A stretch of 64,000 nt of DNA from PALSA-505 sp036496025 (GTDB lineage: Bacteria > Actinomycetota > Actinomycetes > Streptosporangiales > Streptosporangiaceae), in the NCBI GenBank assembly GCA_036496025.1, contig DASXLW010000080.1, positions 9,010-73,009 of the forward strand, written 5' to 3'. The notes under the pieces were generated by a model. That model was not told the DNA's origin. It ran no database searches and was given only the letters and a program-made list of their open reading frames with translations. The stretch's first letter is position 1; every line of letters begins with the position of its first letter. The position numbers were made by a program, and so were the translations under genes. Below are positions 7,810-15,719 of the stretch, piece by piece.

Positions 7810-8433
7810 ATGCGTCAGGCAGAGGTCCTGCCCGCCCGGGCCGGCGAGCCAGTTGTCGCTCGCCGGCCCGGGCGTCCGCGCAGCGAGCGCGCCGAGCGGG
7901 CCATCCTGGACGCCACGCTGGAACTGTTCACCGAGTCCGGGGTGGCCGGCGTGTGCATGGAGGCCGTCGCCGCCCGGGCCGGCGTGGGCAAGGCCACCAT
8001 CTACCGCCGCTGGGCCGGCAAGGAGGATCTGCTCCTCGACGCGCTCAGCTTGCTGAAGTCGCCGCTGCCCGAGCCGCGCGGGCGGTCGGTGCGCGAGGAC
8101 CTGGTCGCGATGCTCCGGGTGATGTGCCAGGACGCGGCCGACCCGACCCGGATGCGGCGGTACGCGCTGCTGCTGGGCGAGGGGGAGAAGTACCCGAGGA
8201 TCATGCAGCGATACAAAGAGACCGTGGTCGAGCCGCGCCGCGAGCTGATCAGGTCGGTGCTGCGACGCGGGATCGCCTCGGGCGAGCTGCGGCCGGATGC
8301 GGACCTTGAGGTGGCGGTGGCCATGCTCACCGGCGCGGTGATGTCGCGGGGCAAGCACGACCCGGAACTGATCCCGCCGGACTTCCCGGAGCGGGTCGCA
8401 GACCACGTGCTGCTCGGCCTGGCGCCGCGCTGA
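7810..8433 (+). CDS. TetR-family repressor of the adjacent MFS exporter
   Basis: The protein has 207 residues. The N-terminal HTH is at about residues 25-70: ERAILDATLELFTESGV, then MEAVAARAGVGKATIYRRW as turn and recognition helix, then KEDLLLDAL. The C-terminal ligand domain belongs to the TetR_C group that ends in a VADHVLLGL-like helix. It starts 5 bp after the exporter stop and so forms an operon with it. It probably represses this operon through the 10-9-10 dyad at 6090-6118; the ligand would be an exporter substrate. The short arginine-rich N-terminus before the HTH (RRPGRPRSERAER) can contact DNA. Confidence 0.92.
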   Translation: MRQAEVLPARAGEPVVARRPGRPRSERAERAILDATLELFTESGVAGVCMEAVAARAGVGKATIYRRWAGKEDLLLDALSLLKSPLPEPRGRSVREDLVAMLRVMCQDAADPTRMRRYALLLGEGEKYPRIMQRYKETVVEPRRELIRSVLRRGIASGELRPDADLEVAVAMLTGAVMSRGKHDPELIPPDFPERVADHVLLGLAPR

Positions 8434-8459
8434 CCCGCGCAGTAGCGCCGGGCCGGCCC

Positions 8460-9209
8460 TCATTTCCGCAGCGTCTTGGTCACGTACCGGTCGACCGTGT
8501 CGCGGGCGGCGGGCGAGCCCCACATCTGGCGCACCAGCTCGTCATCCGCGCGCTGCCGGGCGATGAGGTCCAGCGCGGGTGCGCGGATCTGCCTGCGGGT
8601 ATGCCGCAGCGGCTCGCCGGGCAGCGCCGCGAACTCGGCCGCGGCCGCGACCGCGCGGGGGAGCACCGATGCCTCGTCAACCACCTCGTCCGCCAGCCCG
8701 AGCGCCACGGCCTCGGCGGCGGCATACGTCCGGCCGAAGTAGCTGATCTCCTTGAGCCGCGGGGTGCCGACCGCGAAGCGCAGGATCTCTGTCGCAGCGG
8801 CCGGGAACGGCAGCCCGACGAGCAGCTCGGTGACGCCGGTGCGCCCGCGGCCCGCGTTCATCACCCGGTGGTCGCAGGCGCAGGCCAGGACGCAGCCCCC
8901 GGCGATCGCGTGCCCGTTGAGCGCGGCGACGACCGGCACGGAGCAATTGAATACGGCCAGGAACGCCTCGCTGAGCGCGGGCAGGAACTCCTCGAGGTAT
9001 CCGGGGCCGCCATCACGCAGCCGCAGCAAGTCCACCCCGGCCGAGAAGATGCTCCCGTGCCCGGTCAGCACGGCAGCACGGTGGCCGTCGCGTTCCAGTT
9101 GCCCGAAGTGCGCGGCCAGAGCGCGGCACAGGCTCGTGTCGAGCGCGTTCGCCCTGCCGTGCGTCATCGTGACCACGGCCACCTGCCCGTGCGTCTCGAC
9201 GCTGATCAT
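8460..9209 (-). CDS. Enoyl-CoA hydratase/isomerase family protein
   Basis: This is a 249-residue crotonase-fold protein. The oxyanion-hole regions are GHGSIFSAGVDLLRL and NGHAIAGGCVLACACDHR. The Glu corresponding to Glu164 of rat crotonase is present (TELLVGLPFP). The position of Glu144, which lies in GGGCEL in hydratases, reads GGCVLA and is Val. Full hydratase chemistry is thus doubtful; an isomerase or another crotonase activity is more plausible. The ATG at 9209 gives the normal MISVETHGQVAVVTM start, although its ribosome site is weak. The gene lies 17 bp downstream of a methyltransferase gene on the same strand. No acyl-CoA dehydrogenase or ligase is nearby to indicate the substrate. 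Confidence 0.85.
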   Translation of the reverse strand: MISVETHGQVAVVTMTHGRANALDTSLCRALAAHFGQLERDGHRAAVLTGHGSIFSAGVDLLRLRDGGPGYLEEFLPALSEAFLAVFNCSVPVVAALNGHAIAGGCVLACACDHRVMNAGRGRTGVTELLVGLPFPAAATEILRFAVGTPRLKEISYFGRTYAAAEAVALGLADEVVDEASVLPRAVAAAAEFAALPGEPLRHTRRQIRAPALDLIARQRADDELVRQMWGSPAARDTVDRYVTKTLRK

Positions 9210-9226
9210 GGCCGGGAGTTCCGCGC

Positions 9227-10054
9227 TCAGGACTTGCGGCCGACCGCGGCGTAGGCGGGAATGCGCTGGCCGGGGCGGCCGATCGCCCGCCATTCGGGCA
9301 GCGGTACCACGCCCGGGTCCAGCAGGTCGAGGCCCTCGAAGAACCGGCTGAACTCCGCCTTGCTGCGGCGGGTCTGCCGCACCGCTCCCAGCCGCTGGTT
9401 GTACCGGCGCGCGGACTCGGCCACCGCCTCCGCGTCGATGTCCGCGGCCGTGTCCGACAGGGCCAGGTAGCTACCCGGCGGAACCGCGTCCATCAGCCGG
9501 GCCACGATCCCCCACGGGTCCTCCGCATCCGGGATGTACTGCAAGATCATCAGCAGCATCACCGCGACCGGCTGGCTGAGGTCCAGCGTCTGCGCCGCCC
9601 CCCGCAGCACCGCTTCCGTGTCCCGCAGATCGGTGTCGACGTAGGCGGTGGCGCCTTCCGGCGTGCTGGTCAGCAGCGCTCGGGCGTGCGCCAGCACGAT
9701 CGGGTCATTGTCCACGTACACGACCCGGCATTGCGGCGCGACCTGCTGCGCCACCTCGTGGGTGTTGTCGGCCGTCGGCAGTCCGGTGCCGATGTCCAGG
9801 AACTGGCGGATCCCCGCCTCGCCGACCAGGTACCGCACCGCCCGGCCCAGGAACTTCCGGTTCGCCCTCACGCCCGGCAGCACCTGGGGATTGGCCGCGA
9901 TCACCTGCTCGGCCGCCTCCCGATCGGCGGCGAAGTTGTCCTTGCCGCCCAGCCAGTAGTCGTACACCCGGGCCGGATGCGCCACGCTGGTATCGAAAGC
10001 CGCTGCCTTGTCTCGACGGCTCGAGACCGTGGGCCTGAACCAGTTCCTGGCCAT
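9227..10054 (-). CDS. S-adenosylmethionine methyltransferase, DUF574 (PF04672) family
   Basis: The 275-residue protein matches the actinomycete-specific SAM methyltransferase group. The N-terminus has AHPARVYDYWLGGKDNFAADR, the hallmark of the family, then RYLVGEAGIRQFLDIGTGLPT (SAM motif I), VVYVDNDPIVLAHARALL (motif II) and LSQPVAVMLLMILQYI. The family is very abundant in streptomycetes and related genera; its substrates are mostly unknown. The ATG at 10054 follows GGAAAGG by 6 bp. The same frame stays open for another 327 codons upstream through the antisense of peptidase E, which is a high-GC artefact. The gene is followed by a crotonase-like gene on the same strand. Confidence 0.92.
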   Translation of the reverse strand: MARNWFRPTVSSRRDKAAAFDTSVAHPARVYDYWLGGKDNFAADREAAEQVIAANPQVLPGVRANRKFLGRAVRYLVGEAGIRQFLDIGTGLPTADNTHEVAQQVAPQCRVVYVDNDPIVLAHARALLTSTPEGATAYVDTDLRDTEAVLRGAAQTLDLSQPVAVMLLMILQYIPDAEDPWGIVARLMDAVPPGSYLALSDTAADIDAEAVAESARRYNQRLGAVRQTRRSKAEFSRFFEGLDLLDPGVVPLPEWRAIGRPGQRIPAYAAVGRKS

Positions 10055-10176
10055 GTTGCGCCTTTCCGCACGCCCGCCGATGGCTCGGGTCGGCCATCGT
10101 GAATGCCCGTCAGCACAGCGTAACCACCTGTCGCAGCGCGTGCCCGGCCGATGCCGACCTTGCCGCCCGGCGCGCG

Positions 10177-10911
10177 CTACCCGCCGGGGCCGACGTCGAA
10201 CCGCGGCCTGGTGTCGAGCAGGTGGGACAGATCCGTGCCCACCGGGACGTCGGCTGGCTCGGCGTGCCGGCGGAAGAGGCGCCCGGTGCTGTTCCCGGCC
10301 AGGACCGCGTTCCGGCCCGATACCCGCAGCCAGGCTCCTTCGCGCAGTCCCAGCACCGGGACGTCGTTTTCCTCCAGGAACTCCTCGATCCGGCGCGGCC
10401 GGGTCTCGCCCTGGTGCGAGCTGCGCGGATCCGGGTCCAGGTAGTGCGGGTTGAGCTGGAACGGGATCAATCCGAGCGCCGACAGCGGGACCGCCTCGAC
10501 GATCGGCATGTCGTTGGTGGTGCGGATCGAGGGACAGGCCAGGTTCGATCCGGCGCTGGCGCCCAGGTACGGGACGCCGTTTTCTGCCACCCCGCGCAGC
10601 ACGTCCAGGATCCCGAGCCGGATCACGGCCCGCAGCAGCCGGAACGAGTTGCCGCCCCCGACGAACACCGCCTCGGCGGCCCGCACCGCCCCGGGCACGT
10701 CGCTGGCCTCGTGCAGGCCGGTGACCCGGATGTCCATACGGGCCAGCGCCGCGCGCACCAGGCTCGTGTACGCGTCCGGATCGCCGCTGGCGAAGGGCAC
10801 GAACAGCACCGTGCGGGCGCCGCCCAGGACCGGCCGGACGGCCTGGCTGGCGTGTTCCAGGAACCGCATGCCCGGAGCGGTCGAGTTCGACAACAGCAGC
10901 AGTTCGGTCAC
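10177..10911 (-). CDS. pepE: Peptidase E (alpha-aspartyl dipeptidase, family S51)
   Basis: The 244-residue cytosolic serine peptidase hydrolyses Asp-X dipeptides. The nucleophile motif GASAGSNLA, the neighbouring AVFVGGGNSFRLL, the substrate-binding stretch TTNDMPIVE and the catalytic His region FQLNPHYLDP are all present in the correct order. The length is close to the Salmonella PepE (about 230 residues). It begins MTELLLLSNS, as the family does. The gene stands 120 bp upstream of the methyltransferase on the same strand and may not be co-transcribed. It probably supplies amino acids from cytoplasmic dipeptides. Confidence 0.93.
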   Translation of the reverse strand: MTELLLLSNSTAPGMRFLEHASQAVRPVLGGARTVLFVPFASGDPDAYTSLVRAALARMDIRVTGLHEASDVPGAVRAAEAVFVGGGNSFRLLRAVIRLGILDVLRGVAENGVPYLGASAGSNLACPSIRTTNDMPIVEAVPLSALGLIPFQLNPHYLDPDPRSSHQGETRPRRIEEFLEENDVPVLGLREGAWLRVSGRNAVLAGNSTGRLFRRHAEPADVPVGTDLSHLLDTRPRFDVGPGG

Positions 10912-11068
10912 TGTCTGACCCTAGGCGGCGCGCTGGACGCGCCGCGGTGCCGGGTCGCGGGCGGCCGTCCGGGGGGAGCCAGCCCCGGCTACCGGGACGG
11001 CCCGGCGGCCATGGGGGTGAGCTGCTCGATGTCATGCCGCGCCCGCACCTGCGCGATGGCGCCGGCGG

Positions 11069-12010
11069 TCAGACCTCGATCGCGGCCGCCAGGTCCTCAT
11101 CGACGATCAGCACCAGCTTGCCGCGGGTATGCCCCTCTTCGGCCACGCGGTGTGCCTGCGCGGCGTCCTGCCAGAAGTAGCGGGCTTGCAGGGTGACCGA
11201 CAGCGATCCGTCGTCGAACCACGGAGCCATCCGGATCAGGCGGCTGCCCCTGGGCTGACCGTTGTACTGCTGCCAGCGGACCCGCCCGGCCTCAGGCTGA
11301 CCGGCATGGACCGGCGTGGCGATCAGGGCCCCGTCCCGGGCCGCCCGGGCGGCGCCGTCCAGGGTGGGCGCCGCGCACGCGAGCACTCGTTCGGCCCCCC
11401 CGCCGGTGAGCTCGCGGACCTGGTCCGGCCAGTCGGCCCTGGTGTGGTCGAAGACGTTGGCCGCGCCGAGCTGGTGCAGGAACTGATGATGCTGGGGGCT
11501 GGCGGTGGCGATGACCGACGCCCCGAGGATGCGAGCGATCTGCACCGCGAAATGACCGATCCCGCCCGCGCCGGCGGTAATCAGCACGCGGTCGCCGGCC
11601 GCGATGGCCAGCACGTCGGTCAGCCCCTGCTCGGCCGTGAGCGCGTCGATGGGAGCCGCGGCCGCGTCGATGACGGACAGGCCCGCAGGGACGGGAGCCA
11701 GCTGTTCGCCCTGGCAGGTCACGTATTCGGCGTAGCAGCCGGTCAGGCCCGGGTAGCCGTACACCGGCGCGCCGGGGTCCAGGGCGAAGTCGGCGCCGGT
11801 GTCGCCCTCGACATACCCGGCGAACTCCCCGCCGGGTATGTAGGGCAGCGAGCCGGTCCAGCCGCCGCGGCGCAGCGAGACGTCCCACGGACCCACGCCG
11901 GCCGCGACCACCCGGACCAGCACCTCGCCGGCTTGCGGTTCCGGCAGGGACGCCTCGCCGGGCTGCAGCACCTCCGGGCCGCCGAACTCGCTGACCATGA
12001 TTGCCTGCAT
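11069..12010 (-). CDS. MDR-family NADPH:quinone oxidoreductase
   Basis: This 313-residue zinc-free medium-chain reductase is the first of four in the window. The N-terminal GroES-like domain begins MQAIMVSEFGGPEVLQPGEA. The Rossmann motif is ITAGAGGIGHFAVQIARILG near residues 140-160. No zinc-binding Cys cluster is seen. These enzymes reduce quinones or alpha,beta-unsaturated carbonyls with NADPH in the cytosol. The start at 12010 matches the family; ATG 11998 is possible. It is monocistronic on the minus strand. No regulator is adjacent. It ends about 150 bp from peptidase E on the same strand. Confidence 0.88.
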   Translation of the reverse strand: MQAIMVSEFGGPEVLQPGEASLPEPQAGEVLVRVVAAGVGPWDVSLRRGGWTGSLPYIPGGEFAGYVEGDTGADFALDPGAPVYGYPGLTGCYAEYVTCQGEQLAPVPAGLSVIDAAAAPIDALTAEQGLTDVLAIAAGDRVLITAGAGGIGHFAVQIARILGASVIATASPQHHQFLHQLGAANVFDHTRADWPDQVRELTGGGAERVLACAAPTLDGAARAARDGALIATPVHAGQPEAGRVRWQQYNGQPRGSRLIRMAPWFDDGSLSVTLQARYFWQDAAQAHRVAEEGHTRGKLVLIVDEDLAAAIEV

Positions 12011-12421
12011 CACCGCTCCGATCCCTGCCAGCTGGCGAAGGGGCACGACTCGCGGCATGTCCGCGGTAGGGGCCCCGCGCCGCCACGCTATCGCCGGATG
12101 CCGCGCTGCCGCGCCCTTATCGCCGGCGGAGCTTGCCGGCGGGTTGCCGGGCGCGGCCGCCTGCCCGGCCGCACCGGCGCGGGAGATGGCTGGCCGCCTC
12201 GGGTCGCCCGGGTGCGGCTGACCGCCCGCCGCACCGCGGCGGGAGATGCCTGCCCGGAGCCGCGGCCCGGCGTTGAGGCACGATGGACAATGTGGTGATC
12301 CCGGTCCATGACGAGAGCCGGTGCGCAGGACGCCGTGGGTCATCACGACCTCCGGTCCTGTGTCCCGGGCCGCGCCGCCCGTTCGTCGTCCTGGTAGGAA
12401 CACGACCGCGAGGAGCAAGCG
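12011..12421. other. Intergenic region with imperfect 60-bp duplication
   Basis: No convincing gene is seen between the divergent quinone reductase and the YCII protein. Two blocks 60 bp apart (12141-12200 and 12201-12260) are partly alike. The best-matching parts are GCACCGGCGCGGGAGATG at 12171-12188 and GCACCGCGGCGGGAGATG at 12231-12248. It looks like an old tandem duplication. Both genes must take their promoters from here, but I cannot point to clear hexamers. Confidence 0.4.
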
Positions 12422-12769
12422 ATGAGGTACCTGATGTTCGTCTGCACCGACACCGAGCCCGACACGGACAAGTCCCCCGAGCCCGACATCGACGCGTGGG
12501 TGGCGGACAATGACGGCCGCGGCAGGCGCCTGGATGGCAACGTGCTGGCGCCGCCGTCAGCGGCCACGACGATCCGCGTCCGTGACGGCGAACTGCTGGT
12601 CTGCGACGGCCCGTTCGCGGAGACTAAAGAAGTGATCGTGGGCTACGACCTGCTCGAATGCGCCGACCTGGACGAGGCGATCGACGTGGCCCGGGCCCAC
12701 CCGATGGCCCGGGGGGGTCGGCTCGAGCTGCGCCCGTTCGCCGACCTGGACGACCAGCCGGGTAGCTGA
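12422..12769 (+). CDS. YCII/DGPF-domain protein
   Basis: A 115-residue ferredoxin-like small protein of the YCII-related (PF03795) family. It begins MRYLMFVCTD and contains the diagnostic CDGPFAETKEVIVGYDLLE, which gives the DGPF name, followed by the helix DEAIDVARAHPMARGG and the final strand LELRPF. In actinobacteria these proteins often accompany ECF sigma factors, but none is adjacent here. The biochemical function is unknown; the fold suggests binding of a small ligand or a muconolactone-isomerase-like role. GAGGAGC lies 7 bp before ATG 12422. Confidence 0.88.
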   Translation: MRYLMFVCTDTEPDTDKSPEPDIDAWVADNDGRGRRLDGNVLAPPSAATTIRVRDGELLVCDGPFAETKEVIVGYDLLECADLDEAIDVARAHPMARGGRLELRPFADLDDQPGS

Positions 12770-12809
12770 TCCGCGCCAGCCCGGCGAGAGCGTCCGGTTG
12801 GCCGTTGGC

Positions 12810-12893
12810 TGATGGCGCCCGGTCCCTGACCGACGGCGCCCGGTCGTTGACCGATGGCGCCCGGTCGTTGACCGATGGTGCCCGGCCCTTGGC
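12810..12893. repeat. Four tandem copies of a 21-bp repeat
   Basis: Four head-to-tail units of 21 bp begin at 12810, 12831, 12852 and 12873. The two middle ones are nearly identical, with the core GGCGCCCGGTCGTTGAC; the outer ones are diverged. The unit is a multiple of three and is open in more than one frame, but no ribosome site or conserved protein supports translation. It lies just downstream of the YCII gene. Confidence 0.75.
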
Positions 12894-12983
12894 CGGCGGC
12901 GGCAGGCCCGGGATCGCCGGGGCGAGCAGGTGTAACGCCCCCGCCACGACCGGCGTTTCGTGTCAGAGAGGTTTCCCCCGAGC

Positions 12984-13014
12984 GGGGCCCGGCCCTTCCC
13001 CCGGGCCGGGCCCC
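12984..13014. terminator. Perfect 12-bp GC hairpin, terminator-like
   Basis: GGGGCCCGGCCC at 12984-12995 and its exact complement GGGCCGGGCCCC at 13003-13014 enclose a 7-nt loop. It would be an extremely stable hairpin. There is no U tract, as is usual for actinobacterial terminators. It lies after the 21-bp repeats and may end the transcript of the YCII gene. The stretch from 12770 to 13144 otherwise appears empty. Confidence 0.55.
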
Positions 13015-13144
13015 GTCATGTGCGGCGTCGACCGTGGGCACGCCGGGCGCCATCGGGCTTGCGTCCAGGAGGTAGCTCCCTGACCATGCGGCCATACCGG
13101 TCCCAGCCGCCCGCCCCCTCCGGCACGGCCGTCCGCCTCCCGTC

Positions 13145-13360
13145 GTGAACGCAAAGCGGAGCGAGGACAGCCAGGATGCCGAGCTTGCCCGGCTCCGGCA
13201 GCGGTTTCCGCGGTGGCGAATCTGGCGCGGACGCGCCACCGGCGACTACTGGGCTATGCCGCCGCGCGATCACCCCGGCTTCCGCCAGCTGATCAGCGCG
13301 GGCGACATCGGTGAACTCGCCCAGCGCCTCGCCCGGGCGGACGGACGACACAACCCATGA
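13145..13360 (+). CDS. Small conserved hypothetical protein, 71 aa
   Basis: A 71-residue soluble protein with the pattern LARLRQRFPRWRIWRGRATGDYWAMPP, then helix FRQLISAGDIGELAQRLARAD. I recall similar short proteins with W-x-I-W-R and a Trp/Ala/Pro turn in actinomycete genomes, often near HTH regulators or methyltransferases, without a known role. It starts with GTG 13145. Codon use agrees with coding. It is flanked by the hairpin at 12984-13014 upstream and about 250 bp without a clear gene downstream. Confidence 0.6.
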   Translation: MNAKRSEDSQDAELARLRQRFPRWRIWRGRATGDYWAMPPRDHPGFRQLISAGDIGELAQRLARADGRHNP

Positions 13361-13607
13361 CCCCGGTGCCGGGGAGCGCCTTCATCCGGCTCAACCGCCG
13401 GCCTGAGGAAGCTCAGCAGGTCGATGCCGTCCTCGGCGGCCGGTAGCCGCATCACGCCCCCGTCTCCCCGGGAGGATTGTGACCTCTTCCGATGCCAGTT
13501 TCGGGGCAGATTCAAGGCCGGGTCAGCGGCCGGTGTTTCGGTCGTCACCCAGCGATGTCGAGCAGCCCGGATCGGCTCCGCCCGAAGTAGCGTCCGGGCG
13601 CCGCGGT

Positions 13608-14480
13608 TCAGAACGTCTCGATCGCCGGAATGACGCGTTCGGCCATCAGATCCAGCGGGCGCAGCGTGCCGACCCGGGCGAGAGTGCCGTGCGCCACCGT
13701 GAAGCCGAACTCGGACAGCTCGTGCAGGTGCTCGATCGTCTGCTCCACCCGTTCGCCGTTCTCGCCGAGGTCGAACCGGACCTGCACGGTCTTCTCGATC
13801 GAGTCGTAGTCGCGCCCCTCGGCGGCGCAGTGCTGGCGCAGCACATCGAGCTTGTGCGGCAGTTCCGGGGTGTCGAACAGGTTGCATGCGTCGGCGTAGC
13901 GGGCCACCAGCAGCAGCGTCTTGCGCTCCCCGCCACCGCCGATGAGGATCGGCGGGTGCGGCCGGCTCAGGGCCTGCGGCGAATTCAGCGTGCGGGCCAG
14001 ATGGTAGTGCTTGCCTTCGAACGGGCCGTCGTCCTCGCTCCACATCTGCTGGCAGATGCGCAGCGCCTCCTCCAGCCGCTCGAAGCGCTCGGCGCGGGGC
14101 GGGAAGAACAAGCCCAGCCCGCGGGCCTCCTCTTCGTTCCAGGCCGCCCCGATGCCCAGGATGGAGCGTCCTCCGGACAGCACGTCCAGCGTCGTGACCG
14201 CCTTCGCCAGCAGCCCCGGTTCGCGGTAGACCACCGCGGTTACGACCGTGAGCAGCTTGACCCGTTCGGTCACGGCGGCCAGGAAGCCCAGCGCGGTGTA
14301 GGCCTCGAGCATCTCGTGCTCGGGCGGGCCGAGGGACCCGATCTGCCAGACGTGGTCCATCACGCTGAGCCGGTCCACTCCGGCGTTGTCGGCACCCCGC
14401 GCCACCTCACCCAGCCGGGACCGCAGCGCAGGCGGTCCGCCTTCCCAGGTGAAATCCGCGATGTGCAAGCCCACCTTCAT
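13608..14480 (-). CDS. LLM-class F420-dependent oxidoreductase
   Basis: A 290-residue TIM-barrel enzyme of the luciferase-like monooxygenase superfamily. The N-terminus MKVGLHIADFTWEGGP and the segment DRLSVMDHVWQIGSLGPPEHEMLEAY are typical of the actinobacterial F420-dependent group. The diagnostic VVTAVVYREPGLLAKAVTTLD, GRSILGIGAAWNEEE and RPHPPILIGGGGE regions follow in order. It probably transfers hydride from reduced F420 to an unknown substrate. ATG 14480 fits the family start; the frame is open for another 25 codons without support. It is a single gene on the minus strand. Confidence 0.9.
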   Translation of the reverse strand: MKVGLHIADFTWEGGPPALRSRLGEVARGADNAGVDRLSVMDHVWQIGSLGPPEHEMLEAYTALGFLAAVTERVKLLTVVTAVVYREPGLLAKAVTTLDVLSGGRSILGIGAAWNEEEARGLGLFFPPRAERFERLEEALRICQQMWSEDDGPFEGKHYHLARTLNSPQALSRPHPPILIGGGGERKTLLLVARYADACNLFDTPELPHKLDVLRQHCAAEGRDYDSIEKTVQVRFDLGENGERVEQTIEHLHELSEFGFTVAHGTLARVGTLRPLDLMAERVIPAIETF

Positions 14481-14608
14481 CCGCGCACTCCTTATTACTA
14501 GACGGAGGACCCTCCGGATCAGTATCTCAGGCCGGGCGGAGCCGTCGGACACCACCCCATCGCGATCATGACGTGGTGCCGCCGCAGAGCGACCCGGTCG
14601 CCCGGTGT

Positions 14609-15160
14609 CTACTCGTGACCGGCTGGCAGGGCGAAGATCAGTACGTCGAGCACGGGGGAGCCGGGACCGGGGCCCCGGATCCGGCCGGCCTTATGCCAGC
14701 CCCAGCCGCGGAAGGCGATTTGCGCCGAGGTGGCGCCGGGCGAGACGGTGAGGGTCGCTCGTTCCTCGCGGCGGCTGCCGATGATCAGGTCGTGCAGGGC
14801 CCGGGCGATGCCCTGCCTGCGCCACGCCGGGCGCACCAGCAGCTCGGTCAGCGCGAACGTACGGCCGGGATACTCGGTTGTGATCTCGGCTGGCAACGGC
14901 GTGGTCGCACCGTTCCACCAGGACGTCGATGACCGAAGTGGCATCCCGGCGGCGTAACCAATCAGGTAGCCGCCGTGCCGGGCCTCGGCCAGAGCCGAAC
15001 CCGGCTGGCGGCGCCATACCTGGAACTGCCTGGCCAGCAGCGCGTCGTCCTCGGCCTGACCGTAAACCTCGTGATGCAGGGCCCGCAGCTCATCGGCGTG
15101 CCCAGCCGCCTGCCTGCCGTCCAGAAGCTGGAACGTCACGCCTGCGGTGGACACGACCAC
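14609..15160 (-). CDS. GNAT-family acetyltransferase
   Basis: The 183-residue protein has the acetyl-CoA pyrophosphate-loop motif A as ALTELLVRPAWRRQGIARAL (about residues 102-121), with R-x-x-G-I-A in the canonical place, followed by the helix HDLIIGSRREERATLTV. The substrate is unknown. The likely start is GTG 15160, with GGAG about 5 bp upstream; the next GTG two codons later is also possible. It lies 16 bp downstream of the PPC-domain gene on the same strand, so the two are probably co-transcribed. Confidence 0.88.
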   Translation of the reverse strand: MVVSTAGVTFQLLDGRQAAGHADELRALHHEVYGQAEDDALLARQFQVWRRQPGSALAEARHGGYLIGYAAGMPLRSSTSWWNGATTPLPAEITTEYPGRTFALTELLVRPAWRRQGIARALHDLIIGSRREERATLTVSPGATSAQIAFRGWGWHKAGRIRGPGPGSPVLDVLIFALPAGHE

Positions 15161-15176
15161 CTCTCCACCGGGACCG

Positions 15177-15623
15177 TCAGGATTCGGAACGGTCCAGGTC
15201 GATGAGCGCGATCCCGAGCTCCGGACGCAGCACCTTGCGCAATTCCGCGGGGGACTCGGTCACGATGGCTTCCAGCGTCGGGAACACCCGGCCCTCGAGG
15301 AGGTGACCTCCGCGCGTGGTCCCGTCCGAGAGCCCGAGCACGGCGTGCACGTGCAGGATGGGGCCGTCCTGGCCCTCGGCCACGTCACCGATCAGCGACA
15401 ACAGCTCGCACTGCTCGTCCACCGGGATGCGGCGGTATTCCCTGGTCGCGGGGTCGAACCAGCCGACGGTGGCGCGCTCGAAGCCGCCGACCGCGGTGAT
15501 CTGCGCGGCTTCCAGGTCCTCGGCCCGCGCGAACTGCGTCAGCGCGGAGACCGCCTCATCGCCCGGGTCGCACACCACGACGTAGGTGACGACATCTGCG
15601 TCCTCGACGATCTTGGACTTCAT
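15177..15623 (-). CDS. PPC/DUF296-domain protein
   Basis: A 148-residue protein of the plant-and-prokaryote-conserved (PPC, DUF296) family. The metal-binding motif GPILHVHAVLGLSDGTTRGG and the following HLLEGRVFPTLEAIV are complete. In plants the domain is fused to AT-hooks; bacterial members are free-standing trimers that bind a metal through the His residues, with unclear function. The ATG at 15623 follows AAAGGAG by 7 bp. It forms a probable operon with the GNAT gene downstream and lies 96 bp after nadE on the same strand. Confidence 0.9.
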   Translation of the reverse strand: MKSKIVEDADVVTYVVVCDPGDEAVSALTQFARAEDLEAAQITAVGGFERATVGWFDPATREYRRIPVDEQCELLSLIGDVAEGQDGPILHVHAVLGLSDGTTRGGHLLEGRVFPTLEAIVTESPAELRKVLRPELGIALIDLDRSES

Positions 15624-15719
15624 GGCCTGCTCCTTTGCGGGAAGGTTTGCACCGAGCTGAACATCGGCTCCCGGCGAGACGCCGAGGCGCCGTCGCCGGG
15701 GCGTGCCCGCCGAGGCGAG

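Noticed and set aside
10055..11035. In-frame upstream extension of the methyltransferase gene (total of 602 codons)
   Set aside because: The extension is antisense to peptidase E, has no family resemblance and reads as Arg/Pro/Gly-rich shadow coding; a good ribosome site precedes ATG 10054.
12805..12947. Possible peptide with seven-residue repeats in the 21-bp repeat region
   Set aside because: Frames are open on both strands because of the repeat, without a start signal or homologue; treated as non-coding repeat.
13357..13446. 29-codon frame overlapping the stop of the 71-residue protein as ATGA
   Set aside because: The overlap is suggestive, but the peptide has no recognisable feature and no separate ribosome site; chance is as likely.
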